DNA of 64,000 nt from Acheta domesticus (taxonomy: Eukaryota; Arthropoda; Insecta; Orthoptera; Gryllidae), in contig JAHLJT010009436.1 in NCBI GenBank assembly GCA_031308135.1, positions 122,427,608 through 122,491,607 of the forward strand. Reading direction: 5' to 3'. The translations under genes and the position numbers were made by a program. This document shows positions 1-10,899 of this stretch, piece by piece. How positions within the stretch are numbered: position 1 is the stretch's first letter; each line of letters begins with the position of its first letter. Below the pieces are notes generated by a model that was not told where the DNA came from, made no database searches, and saw only the letters and a program-made list of their open reading frames with translations.

Positions 1-643
1 TGAAGTCCGACGTACAGATTATCGGACATGCCATAGTAGCTGTCATAATGAGAGCAGTTAAAAGATAACCGGTCAAGAAACAAATCACTATAGCCGGTCA
101 GTAAATGAGGCAAAAGCACTTTTAATAGAGTTTACTTCAATTGCAAAACATTTTGCACAATTCATGAATAAAAAAATCTGCCAATATGCCCATCAATACT
201 ACAGCATCTTCATTATTTTTCAATTATCTAGTTGAACCAGGCTTGAGCCAAACCATAGACATTTAGCACTTGCCAGTTGCTTGACCATTCTTTGTCCATT
301 CCCCTTTCCCCCAGCATCCACCACCGCCTCAAACCAGTGCTGAGTGGTGGATCATCAGAGAGAATAGAGATCCTCATTCCGTCCATCACTGCTACCAATC
401 ACACGACCGGAATCACCACTATTTTGCTATTCATTGAAATTTCTAAAGCTATCTCACAATTTTGTCTTTTACAGGTATTTATGACATAATAGCCCCTCTC
501 ACCAAGGAAAAATAATAGGGTCTTCCCTTATCGTTCCCCCAGTTCACGAAATGACTCTTTGAGCCGCGAGGCCAATGAATGAAAGCGAAGAACGAGAAGC
601 GGGAACGAAGGCCTTCTGTTTCGATTTTCAAATGCGAGAATCT
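1..643. other. intergenic, nothing recognised
   Basis: AT-rich DNA with a short open frame at 277-489 that resembles no protein family I know. No splice-flanked exon, repeat terminus or RNA gene is visible. It ends where the first HINE-A head begins at 644. Confidence 0.5.
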
Positions 644-1607
644 ACTTTCCCGTATGCGTACGTATATACGGAGTAAAATACGTATTATAGGGAAAGTTAA
701 GTACTGTTGAGCGAAAAACGGAGAATTGTTGGCAGAAAAAAATTCATTGTCGGGCCTTGATAACGAAAAAGTGGATAAAACCTGTTGCTAAATTAAGGTA
801 AACTAGTGGTACTACAGAATGACACAGACTTTCCCGTATTAGTTTCCTATTTCCTTGAGTCTGGACTAGCTATTCAGAATTGCAACATACTCGCGCCAGC
901 TGCATCTGCCAAAAATTTGGAGCCATTTATGGCAAAATGCGGAATTTGGAGTTAGATTTCTCAGAAAACGGTTGAGTTTTCCAGAAACTTTATATGGCCT
1001 TATTTAAAGCACATGTACTCATAAATATAACAACGCGAACAAATCGCCGGTAATGCAAATATTAACGACGTGAGATACAAGTCAAAAATATTATATTATT
1101 GTCATTTTTGAAAGAACAAAAGAATAGAGCAATATGGCGTTTGTCATCTCACAGAGTACATTTAGTACTATTCCTTCCAAAAATTTAATGACAAAATTTT
1201 GAGCCGTTTTTGAGAAAATCTTGTTTTCGTAATTTTTACTTTCCCTTATACGTACCTACAGGGAAAGTTATATCATACTGTGAAAATCGAATTCGAGATT
1301 TAAACGAATTCGTTGAAAAAAAAACCAACACGTTTTAGAGTCCCCTGATACACAAAAAGTGTGGGTTTTTTTTCTTCAAAACGACCGTCCGTCCGTCCAT
1401 CTGCCCGACCGCGACCGTCCATCCGTCTGTGAACAACACTAGCGCCTAAACCATACGTGCAATTTCTTCCAAAATGGATATTTCCCGGTCGACCTGCGGC
1501 CACTCAAGGCGAAGCGATTTTGAAAAACATTCTTCAAACTTCGGGGGTACTTTACATGAAGCCCCCCAAATACTTTCAAAATTTTCTCAAAAACGGCTCC
1601 AAATTTC
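644..1607. repeat. cluster of three broken HINE-A pieces
   Basis: Three truncated copies abut. 644-802 is a plus-strand head (ACTTTCCC palindrome and the following ~100 bp). 803-1237 is a minus-strand piece that begins with the inverted tail (CTAGTGGT, then a match to ACAGAATG) and runs into body sequence. 1238-1607 is a plus-strand head with its GTCC/GTCT-rich tract at about 1385-1430, cut short where the next head starts. The frames open across these pieces also recur in other HINE copies and are repeat shadows rather than genes. Confidence 0.75.
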
Positions 1608-4003
1608 ACTTTCTCTTATACGTACGTATATACAGAGTAATATACGTAGTATAGGGAAAGTTATGAAATGCTGCGGAAAATCGATTTCGAGATTTCAAAG
1701 GAAATACATGTTTTGGGGTCCCCTGATACCGAAAAAGTGGGTCTTTTCAAAACGTCCGTCCGTCCGTCTCTCTGTCTGTCCATCTGACCGTCTGTGAACA
1801 ACACTAGCGCGTAAACCATTGGTTCGATTTCTTCCAAAATGGATATTCCCCGGACGATCTGCGTCCACTTAAGGTGCCTCGATTTTGAAAATCTTTCTTC
1901 AAAATTTGAGGGTACTTTACATGAAGACCCCCGGACATTTTCAAAATTTTCTCAAAAACGGCTCCAATTTTTTTCTTTAAACTTCTTCTAAGAACAGAGT
2001 ATAATACACTTATAAATGTGGCATAGGTCTCATTTTCACGGTTAACTTTGAATTTTCGAAAATTTCAAAAGATTGGATTTTTTTCAGCATCTTTCCAAAA
2101 GGACAAAATTGAAGATAGAGATTTTTCCTCCAAATAAAATTTGTTTTCCAAAGTGAGTTCTATCATTAAGGTCACGTTCATTTTTTTGAAAATTATAATA
2201 GTTTTTGCGCAATATTGCGTGCAATATTTGCAATTTTAAAAAATACAAAAACAAGATTTTCTAAAAACGACTCCAAATTTTTTTTAAAAACTATTTGTAA
2301 GGATAGTGCTAAATGTGTTCTCTGAGATGACATTAACGCTATATTCGTCTATTCGTTTGTTTTTTCAAAAATTGCAAAAATATTTTTTTACTTGTCTCTC
2401 ACGTCGTTAATATTTACATTAGCGTCGATTTGATCACATTATTATATTAATGAGTACATGTGCTTTAAACAATGTCAAATAAAGTTTCTCGAAAATTGAA
2501 TAGTTTTCTGTGAAAAAAATCTCAAAATTGCGCATTTTCAGAAACGCTCAAACGCCATTTTCTAAAAAATGGTTTCAAATTTTTTGTTCAAACTTTTCAA
2601 AGGGATAGTGCTAATTGCACCCTTTAATATGGCGTAAAGTTAATTTGGGGGTATGTTTTTGTTTTTTCAAAAATAACAAAAATGTATTTTTTTTTAAGTT
2701 CTCTCACACGGTTAAAATGCACATTTCCAGCAATTTGTAAACACTACTCAATTTATGAGGTAAGATCTTCAAATGACTTCAAATGTAATTTTTCGAAAAC
2801 TTAAAAATTTTCTGTAAAAAAGAGCGTCAAATTTCGCATTTACAGTAGTGCTAAACGCCATTTTCTTGAAAACGGCTCCAAATTTTTCAAAGAAAATTGC
2901 CATTTAGTTTCCACTAGTTTTCTTTAAATTCCTTGTAAGGATAAAGTAAAATACACTTAAGGTGATATAGGTTAACCTGGTTAACTCTAACTTTTCGAAA
3001 ATTGCAATAGTTTGAATTTTTTTCGGTGTCTTCCTACAATTACAAAATTACAGATAGAGATTTTTCCTTCAAATTAAATTTGCTCTCCAAGGTGATTTCT
3101 TTCATTTAAGTCCTGTACATTTTTTGAATATTTTAGTAGTTTTTCGGCAAAATATTTGCACGAAATATTTGCAATATTAAAAAATTACAAAAACCTGATT
3201 TTCTCAAAAACGGCTCCATATTTTGTCTTACAAATCTTGACGGGGATAGTGCTAAATATACTCTACGAAATTACATAATTGCCATATTGCTCTATTTTTT
3301 TGTTTTTTAAAAAATTACAAAAATGTAATTTTTTTGACTAGCCTTCCACAACGGTAATATTTAGATTAGTGGCGATATGTGCACACTTATATATTTATTA
3401 GTACACGTGCTTTAAATAATGTCAAGTAAAGTATCTCAAGAACTCAGCCGTTTACTGTGAAAACTAGCTCAAAACTCCGCATTTTCAGAAACGCTCAAAC
3501 GCCATTTTCTCATAAATGACTTCAAATTTTGGAACGGATAGTGCTAATTTAACTCTTTAATATGACGTAAAGTTTATTTTGAGGTATTTTTTATCACACA
3601 AATGTAATTTTTTTAAATATCTCACTCATCTTTAATATTTACATTACCTGCAATTTGTAAACATTATTATATTTGTGAGTGTAAGTGCTTAAAATGAAGT
3701 TTTTTGATAACTCAAAAATGATCTGTGCAAAAGAGCTTTATACTTGGCACTTTTAGTAGCTCTTAAACGCCAATTTCTTAAAAACGGCTACAAATTTTTA
3801 AAGAAAACGCCATTTAGGACTAGGTTTTTGTGTTATTTAATATTCTAAAATTAATATTTCTGTTCTACCCTTAGGAAACCGAAAAATTAAGAAAATGTCA
3901 AAAAAGTGTGGTTTTCGTGGCGATAGATGGCAGCTTGCAAAATTATTTCTGAATAACTATTGCAGACCCAAGGATATAGAAAGCCATTCTGTAGCACCAC
4001 TAG
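1608..4003 (+). repeat. HINE-A copy with doubled body
   Basis: The head begins at 1608 (ACTTTCTC variant of ACTTTCCC). The GTCC/GTCT tract is near 1755-1795 and the copy ends at CTAG, 4000-4003. The recurring 'ctcaaaaacggctccaaa'-like core appears near 1951, 2261, 2562 and 2865 (about 305 bp apart), then again near 3203, 3509 and 3777. The body is therefore nearly duplicated compared with ~1.6-kb copies. A CCACTAGT terminus-like string near 2915-2922 marks the junction, so this may be two elements fused end to body. No protein-coding capacity is seen. Confidence 0.75.
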
Positions 4004-4103
4004 ATTTTGTGGCATGGACAAACCAACAAATTGCAAAAGTATTCTTTTCTAGTCATTTTAGAAGCCGATGTTCAATATGTCTATTTATTTGTAAGTCATA
4101 TTT

Positions 4104-5250
4104 ACTTTCCCGTATACATACGTATATACCTGATAACGAAAATGTAGATAAAACCAATTGCTAAATTAAGAAAAGAAAATCCACCAACATGTAGTGTAAT
4201 CAGAATCCCCGTTTTGTGGTTCCTTGATACCGAAAAACCAATTGAAACAAAATGTCCGTCTGTCCGTCAGTCGGTCTGTCCAGTGTATGTGAACAACACT
4301 AGCGCCATAACCACGCGCACGATTTTTTCCAAACTGGAGAAACCCCTGCCCATTTAGCCTGAGTCGAAGATCTGAGATTTTGAAAAACATTCTTCAAAAT
4401 TTGAGGGTACTTTACATGAAGCCCACTGAACATTTTCAAAATTTTCCCAAAAACCGCTTCAGATTTTTCCTTTAAATTTCTTGTGAGGATGGAATAAAAT
4501 ACACTTATAAAGGCGTCACATATCGTGACGCCTTTTATAAAATATAAAATATATTTTAATATAAAAAATATAATATTTTTGACTTGTCTCTCACGTCGGT
4601 GAGAGACAAGTCAAGTAACGTTTCTCGAAAACTTTACCGCTTTCTGTGACAACTAGCTCAAAATTTTGCATTTTCAGAAACGCTCAAACGCTATTTCCTC
4701 ATAAATGGCTCCAAATTTTTTCTTCAAACTTTTGGAACAGATAGTGCTAATTGCACTCTTTAATATGACACAAAGTTTATTTTTAGGTATTTTTTTTATT
4801 TTTTCAAAAATTACACAAATGTATTTTTTTAAGATCTCACACATCTTTAATATGCACGTTACCCGCAATTTGTAAGCATTATTATATTTGTTAGAGCAAG
4901 TGCTTCAAATGACTTCAAATTTTTTGAAAACTCAACAATGTTCTGTGAAGAAAAAGCTTCAAATTTCGCATTTTTAGTAGCTCTTAAATGCCATGTTCTT
5001 AAAATCGACTACAAATTTTTAAAAGAAAACCTTGCCTTTTAGGACAAGGTTTTTGTGTTCTTTAATATTCTAAAATTATTATTTCCGTTCTACCATTAAA
5101 ACGAAAAATTAAGAAAATCTCAAAAAAATGTACTTTATGGCAGATTGATGGCTGCTGTCACGAGTATGTGGCAATTCCGAATAACTAGACTAGACCCAAG
5201 GAAATAGAAAACTAATACGGTAAAGTCTTGCCATTCTGTAGCACCACTAG
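4104..5250 (+). repeat. HINE-A copy, internally deleted
   Basis: A plus-strand copy with a shortened palindromic head at 4104 and its terminal CTAG at 5247-5250. It is about 450 bp shorter than a standard copy. The missing part lies between the first and third body units, exactly where two fold-back sequences occur (4505-4614). The next copy begins four bases after its end. Confidence 0.75.
4505..4614. repeat. pair of perfect or near-perfect fold-backs
   Basis: Two inverted repeats lie at the deletion junction of the surrounding HINE-A copy. The first (4505-4535) has arms of about 15 bp ending GGCGTCAC and GTGACGCC around a short AT loop. The second has perfect 16-bp arms (4579-4594 and 4599-4614, TTGACTTGTCTCTCAC and its reverse complement) around GTCG. 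In other copies the left arm of the second continues into ordinary body sequence, so the right arm is new here. Confidence 0.8.
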
Positions 5251-5354
5251 TTTACTTTCTCGTTACCGGTTAAACAATAGAAAAATTATACAGGTTGAGT
5301 CACGAAAATTTGCGTGAGCGGCGACCTCTTCACACTATGAGTACATGTGCTTTA

Positions 5355-5915
5355 TAGTCCAGTCAAACGGTGCTCAAAAATGCCAAATAGCGGAAAGTTT
5401 TGATGTAGTTTTGATTTTTGGGTCCTATATGTTTTTGGGGTCGCTGAACACGAATATCATATTTGTCAACAAAACATGTTAAAAATACGACATTTTTCAG
5501 TTTTTTCAACGTAACTCGAAAACAACCCACTTTTCGTAAATATAGGTCATACATAAAATTAAAGAAGATAAAAGTGCCTACATTTTATGTCTGAAGGATT
5601 TTTTTCTCCTTCGTACCATTTACCCGCTAGAGCAACGTGAATTTTGATGTTTTTATGAAGAAAATTGTGAAAATGGGATTCATCCCATTTTATCGCAATG
5701 TAGTTCAGAAACTGGGCATTTTTCGTAAATATTGACCTTTGACCTTATATGAAATGAAAGATAATACAATTTTCTCCATTTTAGAACTTAGAGGTTCTTT
5801 GTCTGATAAACAGGTGCGCCGCTATCGCGCGTCGAACCCAAAGGCAAAAAGTACTTGGATGTTACTGTGAGAATGTCACCTCACTTACTCTGGCTCACTA
5901 ACTCTCTAACTCCTA
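5355..5915 (+). repeat. left long terminal inverted repeat
   Basis: It pairs with the reverse complement of ~8482-9061 over about 560 bp with scattered mismatches. The right arm carries a small extra segment near 8920-8945. Shared landmarks are the 'gcgccgctatcgcgcgtcg' stretch near 5815 and 'gatgttactgtgagaatgtc' near 5859. Confidence 0.85.
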
Positions 5916-5963
5916 TACTTAATTACAATTAGTTGCAAGCAATATAGTTGCCTGCTACTAAAT

Positions 5964-6555
5964 ATGACGGCTGGTGAATTACTCCAACTGAAAAAAGCAA
6001 AGTTGGTAATTGACAAGGTAAAACGAAAATTAAATATTTTCGAACCCGGTGCACCTCACCTTCATCGACGCATCTTTTTGTTTGACGGTCCTGGCTTTCC
6101 TTTGCCATCTATTACATAGAAATAGAGAAATGGAATTTTATTCCTCGCGGCATTGTGTATTGTATTATTTCTAAAGGTATTTATTTATTTATTTGTCAAA
6201 AAGACAGTAAAAACTGTATATGACGTGTGGGGAAAGAAATTTATCTGCGCACATTTTCTTGAGGGCCAGAATTTTATTTTTTAAAAAATAAAAAAACAAC
6301 CGAAAAAAAAACGAAAAAATGAATTTAGAAAATAATTATTTTAGAAAAATAAAGATATTTGAAAAATGTTTTTTCCCGAGTTATAGAAAATCAATTTCAA
6401 CTGTAAATGAACTACAAGCAAAGCTACAAGCTCAACAAAACGTGCGCACAGTGAAGCTTCATTTACGTCCAGAAGCAAAACAAGGGGCCATCTCAGCATT
6501 TGCTCAATGGATCAGGGAAACTGGACAAAAACCTGATCGAGATGGGGATCATTGA
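5964..6555 (+). other. unrecognised open frames inside the TIR transposon
   Basis: Two plus-strand frames are visible: a ~51-residue frame from an ATG at 5964, and a 78-residue frame at 6319-6555 containing a Gln/Lys-rich stretch (VNELQAKLQAQQ). They could be exons of a second element-encoded protein or chance frames. I recognise no domain. A long A/T run separates them. Confidence 0.2.
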
Positions 6556-6985
6556 CCCGGAAGCTGAAGTACATTACTTGTTACAGGGGTATTAAATATT
6601 TTTTTAAATGTATAAAATGCAAACATAAACTAATTCATTATATATCTTTGTTTTGTTACATTAAACATTATTTTTCTTTTTCACGATCAGTATAGTCTCT
6701 AATTGTATAGAAACAGTTTTGCAGCAGAAAAGATTTTACTTTTAACTTAAATTTGTGTACCGACTTTAATTGTTTTATGTCATCTGGCAAATGCGTTGTA
6801 AAGTAACGTACATGTATTGTATGTTGATTTCTTGTACTGAGCTGTTGATACTGACACTTGATGCACGTGATTTCTACGGCGTGTGTTGTAATTATAAATA
6901 TCAATATTGCATGAAAATATGTTCCCTCCGTTAAGTAGGTCATTTTTGACAAATATTACAGATTCGTAAATAAATAGGTGTGGTA

Positions 6986-8330
6986 TTAACTATTACCTTG
7001 TGTAATGTCCTGCTCCACTTCCACTGCTTCGTCAGTTCCATATGTTGGGAAATCTGCCTTAATCTCATTCTCCAATTCTAATTCATCCTCTAGGTCATCT
7101 TCAGAAACCGATGTCATATTATCACAACTCTTCTCGCAATTGAGACACAAGTTGGAGCATTTAAGCTCTGCCTTCTGCAGCCACAATTTTTTTGACAGTT
7201 CTTGGTGCATGTGCATGAATGAAGTTTCAATAAAGCTGAAGGTTCGGTTGGTAACAATGTTGTCACAGGCGCAAGGCCATGTTTAGTTCTTTTCCATTCC
7301 CACTCTTAAGGTTTTTTCGATGCTTAGCCATTGCTACATCTGATTGTAAACTCTTAAAAAGTGTTGTTGTGCTGCACCTGCAGATAGTGGTAGTGCAGTA
7401 ATGATTGGCTTGTACTTGAAGGCACATTTGATATAAAAATATATATCTCAATTAGTTCATTGATGGCACTTTCTTTCCACTACAACCGTATAATGAAAAA
7501 AGAAAACGTTCACTAGCATCAGACACCATCTCCTGAATCGCGTTGGAGTTTTTGAATATTTTTATTGTGTCAACAAGATTAGGGTTCTTGGTCAGAGTCT
7601 GAAGAAATTTCCCTTGCTGGAATAACGCCGAGGTGGTATCGCAACCACTCATTGCATGTACAAATAGAATGTTTTCGGCAATTGGTTCACTTACAGCATC
7701 AATTGGAGAATACATAGCTGCAGAAACTTTGTCTTTTCCAGGTTTCAAAAAGGACAAGTTTTCATGCTTGCTGAGGCCTATCAAAATGATCAATAGATCC
7801 ACATCCTCGCCAACTACAATCACAGTCTCATTAGTTGCAGCTAAGGACAAAGCTGTGTAAACTGTCAGGGTCTTCCTTCGCATGCTTGCACGTCATTCCC
7901 GCTGAAGAAAACAATCCGCACTGTTATTAATCGACTTTTGTTGTGATGATTAGCCTGAAAATTTTCTTTTGACGTCGTTGTCACCCTTGTTTCGTCGAAC
8001 AGAATGTCAGCTGAAGCAAGTTTTCTAGATCTTTTAATTCGCTCTGCACTTTCTGTACCCCCTTTCTCACCATCAGGGTAGCCATAAAAAACAACCACGG
8101 CTTGCAATTGATATTTTGATATTACATAATGAATGTAATTATCACAAACACAAGAACATGATTAATTCATACTCCAAGGATGTAATATGCCTATGCAATA
8201 AAAATCCTCCGTCGATAACGTATTCAACTTGGCCTCTATTGAACTTGGATTCTGTGGTTTGAATGCTTTAAAGAGAGTTGACTTTGTTCCTTTTCTTAAA
8301 CCATTGTCGAATAATGACGGAATATGGGCC
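6986..8330 (-). pseudogene. XPG/FEN1-like (PIN-domain) nuclease of a mobile element, broken
   Basis: Reading the minus strand from ~8220 down, several frames together match a nuclease-like family seen repeatedly in insect genomes. They give YVIDGGFLLHR (first acidic site) near 8205, then VVFYGYPD and SADILFDE (8107-7865). VGEDVDLLIILIG and FVHAMSGCDTTSALF, with further acidic residues, follow in 7883-7452. A Cys-rich tail (ELKCSNLCLNCEKSCDN) and an acidic end lie in 7216-6986. Frameshifts and stops separate the pieces (near 7865, 7450 and 7220), although some breaks might be introns. The PIN/XPG assignment is by motif recall; the function in transposition is unknown. It lies centrally between the two long TIRs. 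Confidence 0.65.
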
Positions 8331-8481
8331 TAAATCGTAGCTCAAACACCCTTAAAGTTGGTCATCCGTATTCTTAGCGCTGGTAATTCTTTGGAACAGG
8401 GCATGGATTTGGATTGGCAGGGGGTTGGATTGACAGGAATCAACTCGGAATATTTAATTTTGTAGTAATAATAGAATATTT

Positions 8482-9061
8482 AATTATAGAGTTAGTGAGC
8501 GAGGGTAAGTGAGGTGACATTCTCACAGTAACATCCAAGTATTTTGGCCTTTGGGTTCGACGCGCGATAGCGGCGCAACTGTTTATCAGACAAAGAACCT
8601 CTAAGTCCTAAAATGGAGAAAATTGTATTATCTTTCATTTCATATAAGGTCAAAGGTCAATATTTACGAAAAATGCTCAGTTTCTGAGCTACATTGCGAT
8701 AAAATGGGATGAATCCCATTTTCACAATTTTCTTCATAAAAACATCAAAATTCATGTTGCTCTAGCGAGTAAATGGTACGAAGGAGAAAAAAATCCTTTA
8801 GACATAAAATGTAGGCACTTTTATCTTCTTTAATTTTATGTATGACCTATATTTACGAAAAGTGGGTTGTTTTCGATTTATGTTGAAAAAACTGAAAAAT
8901 GTCGTATTTTTAACATTTTTTTGCGAAAAAAAACGTGTTTCCGGGCAAAATGTTTGTTGACAAACATGATATTCGTGTTCAGTGACCCCCAAAACTTGAA
9001 GGACCCAAAAATCAAAACTACACCAAAACTTTCCCCTATTTTCTGCCATTTGACTAGACTA
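8482..9061 (-). repeat. right long terminal inverted repeat
   Basis: Inverted partner of 5355-5915. Its innermost visible match is the 'gagttagtgagc' region near 8490. Open frames in this arm mirror the one in the left arm (5363-5554), so neither is a gene. Confidence 0.85.
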
Positions 9062-9717
9062 TTAAATAATGTCAAGTAAAGTTTCTCGAAAACTCAACCA
9101 TTTTCTGTAAAAACTAGCTCAAAATTCTGGATTTTCAGAAACTCTCAAACGCAATTTTCTCAAAAATGGCTGCAAATCTTTTCTTCAAACTTTTCGAACG
9201 GATAGTGCTAATTGCACTCTTTAATATGACGTAAAGTTCAAATTGGGGGTATTTTATTGTTTTTGCAAAAATTATATTAATGTAATTTGTTTGAATGATT
9301 TCTCACCCCGTCAATATGCACATTTCCTACAATTTGTAAACACTATTATATTTGTAAGTTAACGTGCTTTCAATGACTTAAAATAAACTTTTCGAAAACA
9401 CAAAAGGTTCCTGTGAAAAGAGCTTCAAATTTGGCATTTACAGTAGCGATGAAAAGCCATTCTCTTAAAACTACTCCAAATTTTTCAAAGAAAATTGCCA
9501 TTTAGGACGAGGTTTTACTGTTCTTAATATTCTTGAAATAATATTTCCGTTCTACTATTAATAAACAGAAAAATTAAGAAAATGTTCAAAAAAAGTAATT
9601 TGGGTGGAGATAGATGGCTGCTGGCAAGAGTATGTGTCAAGTTCGCATTGCTAGTCGAGACCAAAGGAAATAGAAAACTAATGCGGGACAGCCTGTACCA
9701 TTCTGTAGCATCACTAG

Positions 9718-10146
9718 TTCGTTATCAGGGCCCGGGAAAATATTGTTTCTGTCGCAAATACGCCGTTTTTTCGTGCAGCATTGCTTAACTTCCTCTAGAC
9801 TACGTATGTACTCCACACGGGAGAGTTAAAACGATGAAACGCATCGGAACTGTTATGTTACGACGAAAGGCAATTCACGAGTGAGCAGCCAGAATTTTCG
9901 TAATTATTTTGAAGTCAATTGCATGTATTCCAATTACTGTATTAACATTATATTAACATTATTAGCCAAGCAAATCACATATTTTTGACAACATTGCGAT
10001 GGAAACAGTGAGTTGCGCGCTTCTTAGTTGAATTGGACGTTTTCAAATAATAGCTACGAAGTTAGTAGCGAGGAAAATGCAATATTTCAATTTGACGTAG
10101 ATGTTTCCCATAAAGGGGGGAAGTATGTGCTCTTGTAGCACACTAG
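9718..10146 (+). repeat. minus HINE head remnant and HINE-B tail fragment
   Basis: 9718-9830 resembles an inverted, decayed head (reverse of ...GGGAAAGT...ACTTTCCC). From about 9967 to 10146 the sequence matches the last ~480 bp of the full HINE-B copy at 10900-12866, without the MITE found there. It ends in a hairpin-like GTGCTCTTGTAGCAC and CTAG (10143-10146). The uninterrupted stretch near 10005-10025 is the empty site for that MITE. Confidence 0.65.
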
Positions 10147-10484
10147 TTAACTTTTTCGTATACGTTTCTATTATAACTTACTCCTCACTTATAGACAATA
10201 AAATATTTGATTTCGGGGAACCTGAGGAGTCACATAGAATTCTGACTAGAAGACATTGTTTGGGGATCACAATGAAAATACATGACGATTTTCTCACTAA
10301 TATGGAATCCATGTCATCATCCATTATTATGGATCCATGTCATCACTATTATGCCATCACTAAAATTAATGCCTCTCAAGACCTGTCTTCACGATGGAAT
10401 ATGCCACGGCATTTCGCGTCTTTCTCGGTCTTGCCGCTAGATGTCTCATTATCAAGCAGTGCTTGGTACAGTCGCGATCATACA

Positions 10485-10899
10485 AGATTTTGAAAAACAT
10501 TCCTTAAAATTTGCGGTACTTTACATGAAGCCCCCCGACCATTTAAAAAATTTTCTCAAAAACGGCTTCAAATTTTTTTCTTTAAATTTCTCGTAAGTAT
10601 AGAGTAAATACACGTATGAAAGGTGACAAATTCCACGTATGAAGGTGGTCCAATTTCCACTGTTAACTCTGAATTTTCGAAAATTGCAAAAATTTGATTT
10701 TTTCGGCGTCTTTCTACAACTACAAAATTGAAGATAGAAACTGTTCCATCAAGTGAAATTTGTTCTCCAAAATTAGTCCTTTCTTTAAGGTCATGTAATT
10801 TTTTTGAAAATTTTAGTTTTCGTACAATATTGCGTGTAATATGTGCAATTTTAAAAAATTACAAAAACAAGATTTTCTCAAAACGACTCCAAAAAATTT
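10485..10899 (+). repeat. HINE-A body fragment
   Basis: Body sequence starting at the 'gattttgaaaaacattcttcaaaat' region of the standard copy and running to the first 'ctcaaaacgactccaaa' core. It is cut by the HINE-B head at 10900. The upstream stretch 10147-10484 is unassigned apart from a possible decayed head at its start; the open frame at 10101-10493 has no recognised similarity. Confidence 0.65.

Larger units (their letters stand above)
5355..9061 (-). mobile_element. TIR transposon with XPG/FEN-like nuclease (Academ-like?)
   Basis: A 3.7-kb element bounded by long inverted repeats (left 5355-~5915, right ~8482-9061) with outer ends TAGTCCAGTCAAACGG and TAGTCTAGTCAAATGG. It is flanked by a 3-bp TTA duplication (5352-5354 and 9062-9064). 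The interior holds a decayed minus-strand gene for a PIN/XPG-type nuclease. From memory, Academ-superfamily DNA transposons have 3-4 bp duplications and one lineage carries an XPG nuclease, so this is the best guess. No DDE transposase was recognised, so the copy may be non-autonomous or the assignment wrong. Confidence 0.7.
5254..9717 (+). repeat. HINE-A copy split by a TIR transposon
   Basis: The left part is 5254-5354 and the right part 9062-9717, ending CACTAG. Joining the parts after one copy of the TTA duplication restores the string GCTTTAAATAATGTCAAG, found intact in other HINE-A copies. The host copy is therefore older than the inserted element. The copy lacks the head-to-unit-2 part of the body. 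Confidence 0.75.

Noticed and set aside
8798..9079. three overlapping frames near 8.8-9.1 kb
   Set aside because: They lie in the right TIR and mirror the frame in the left TIR; no coding signature.
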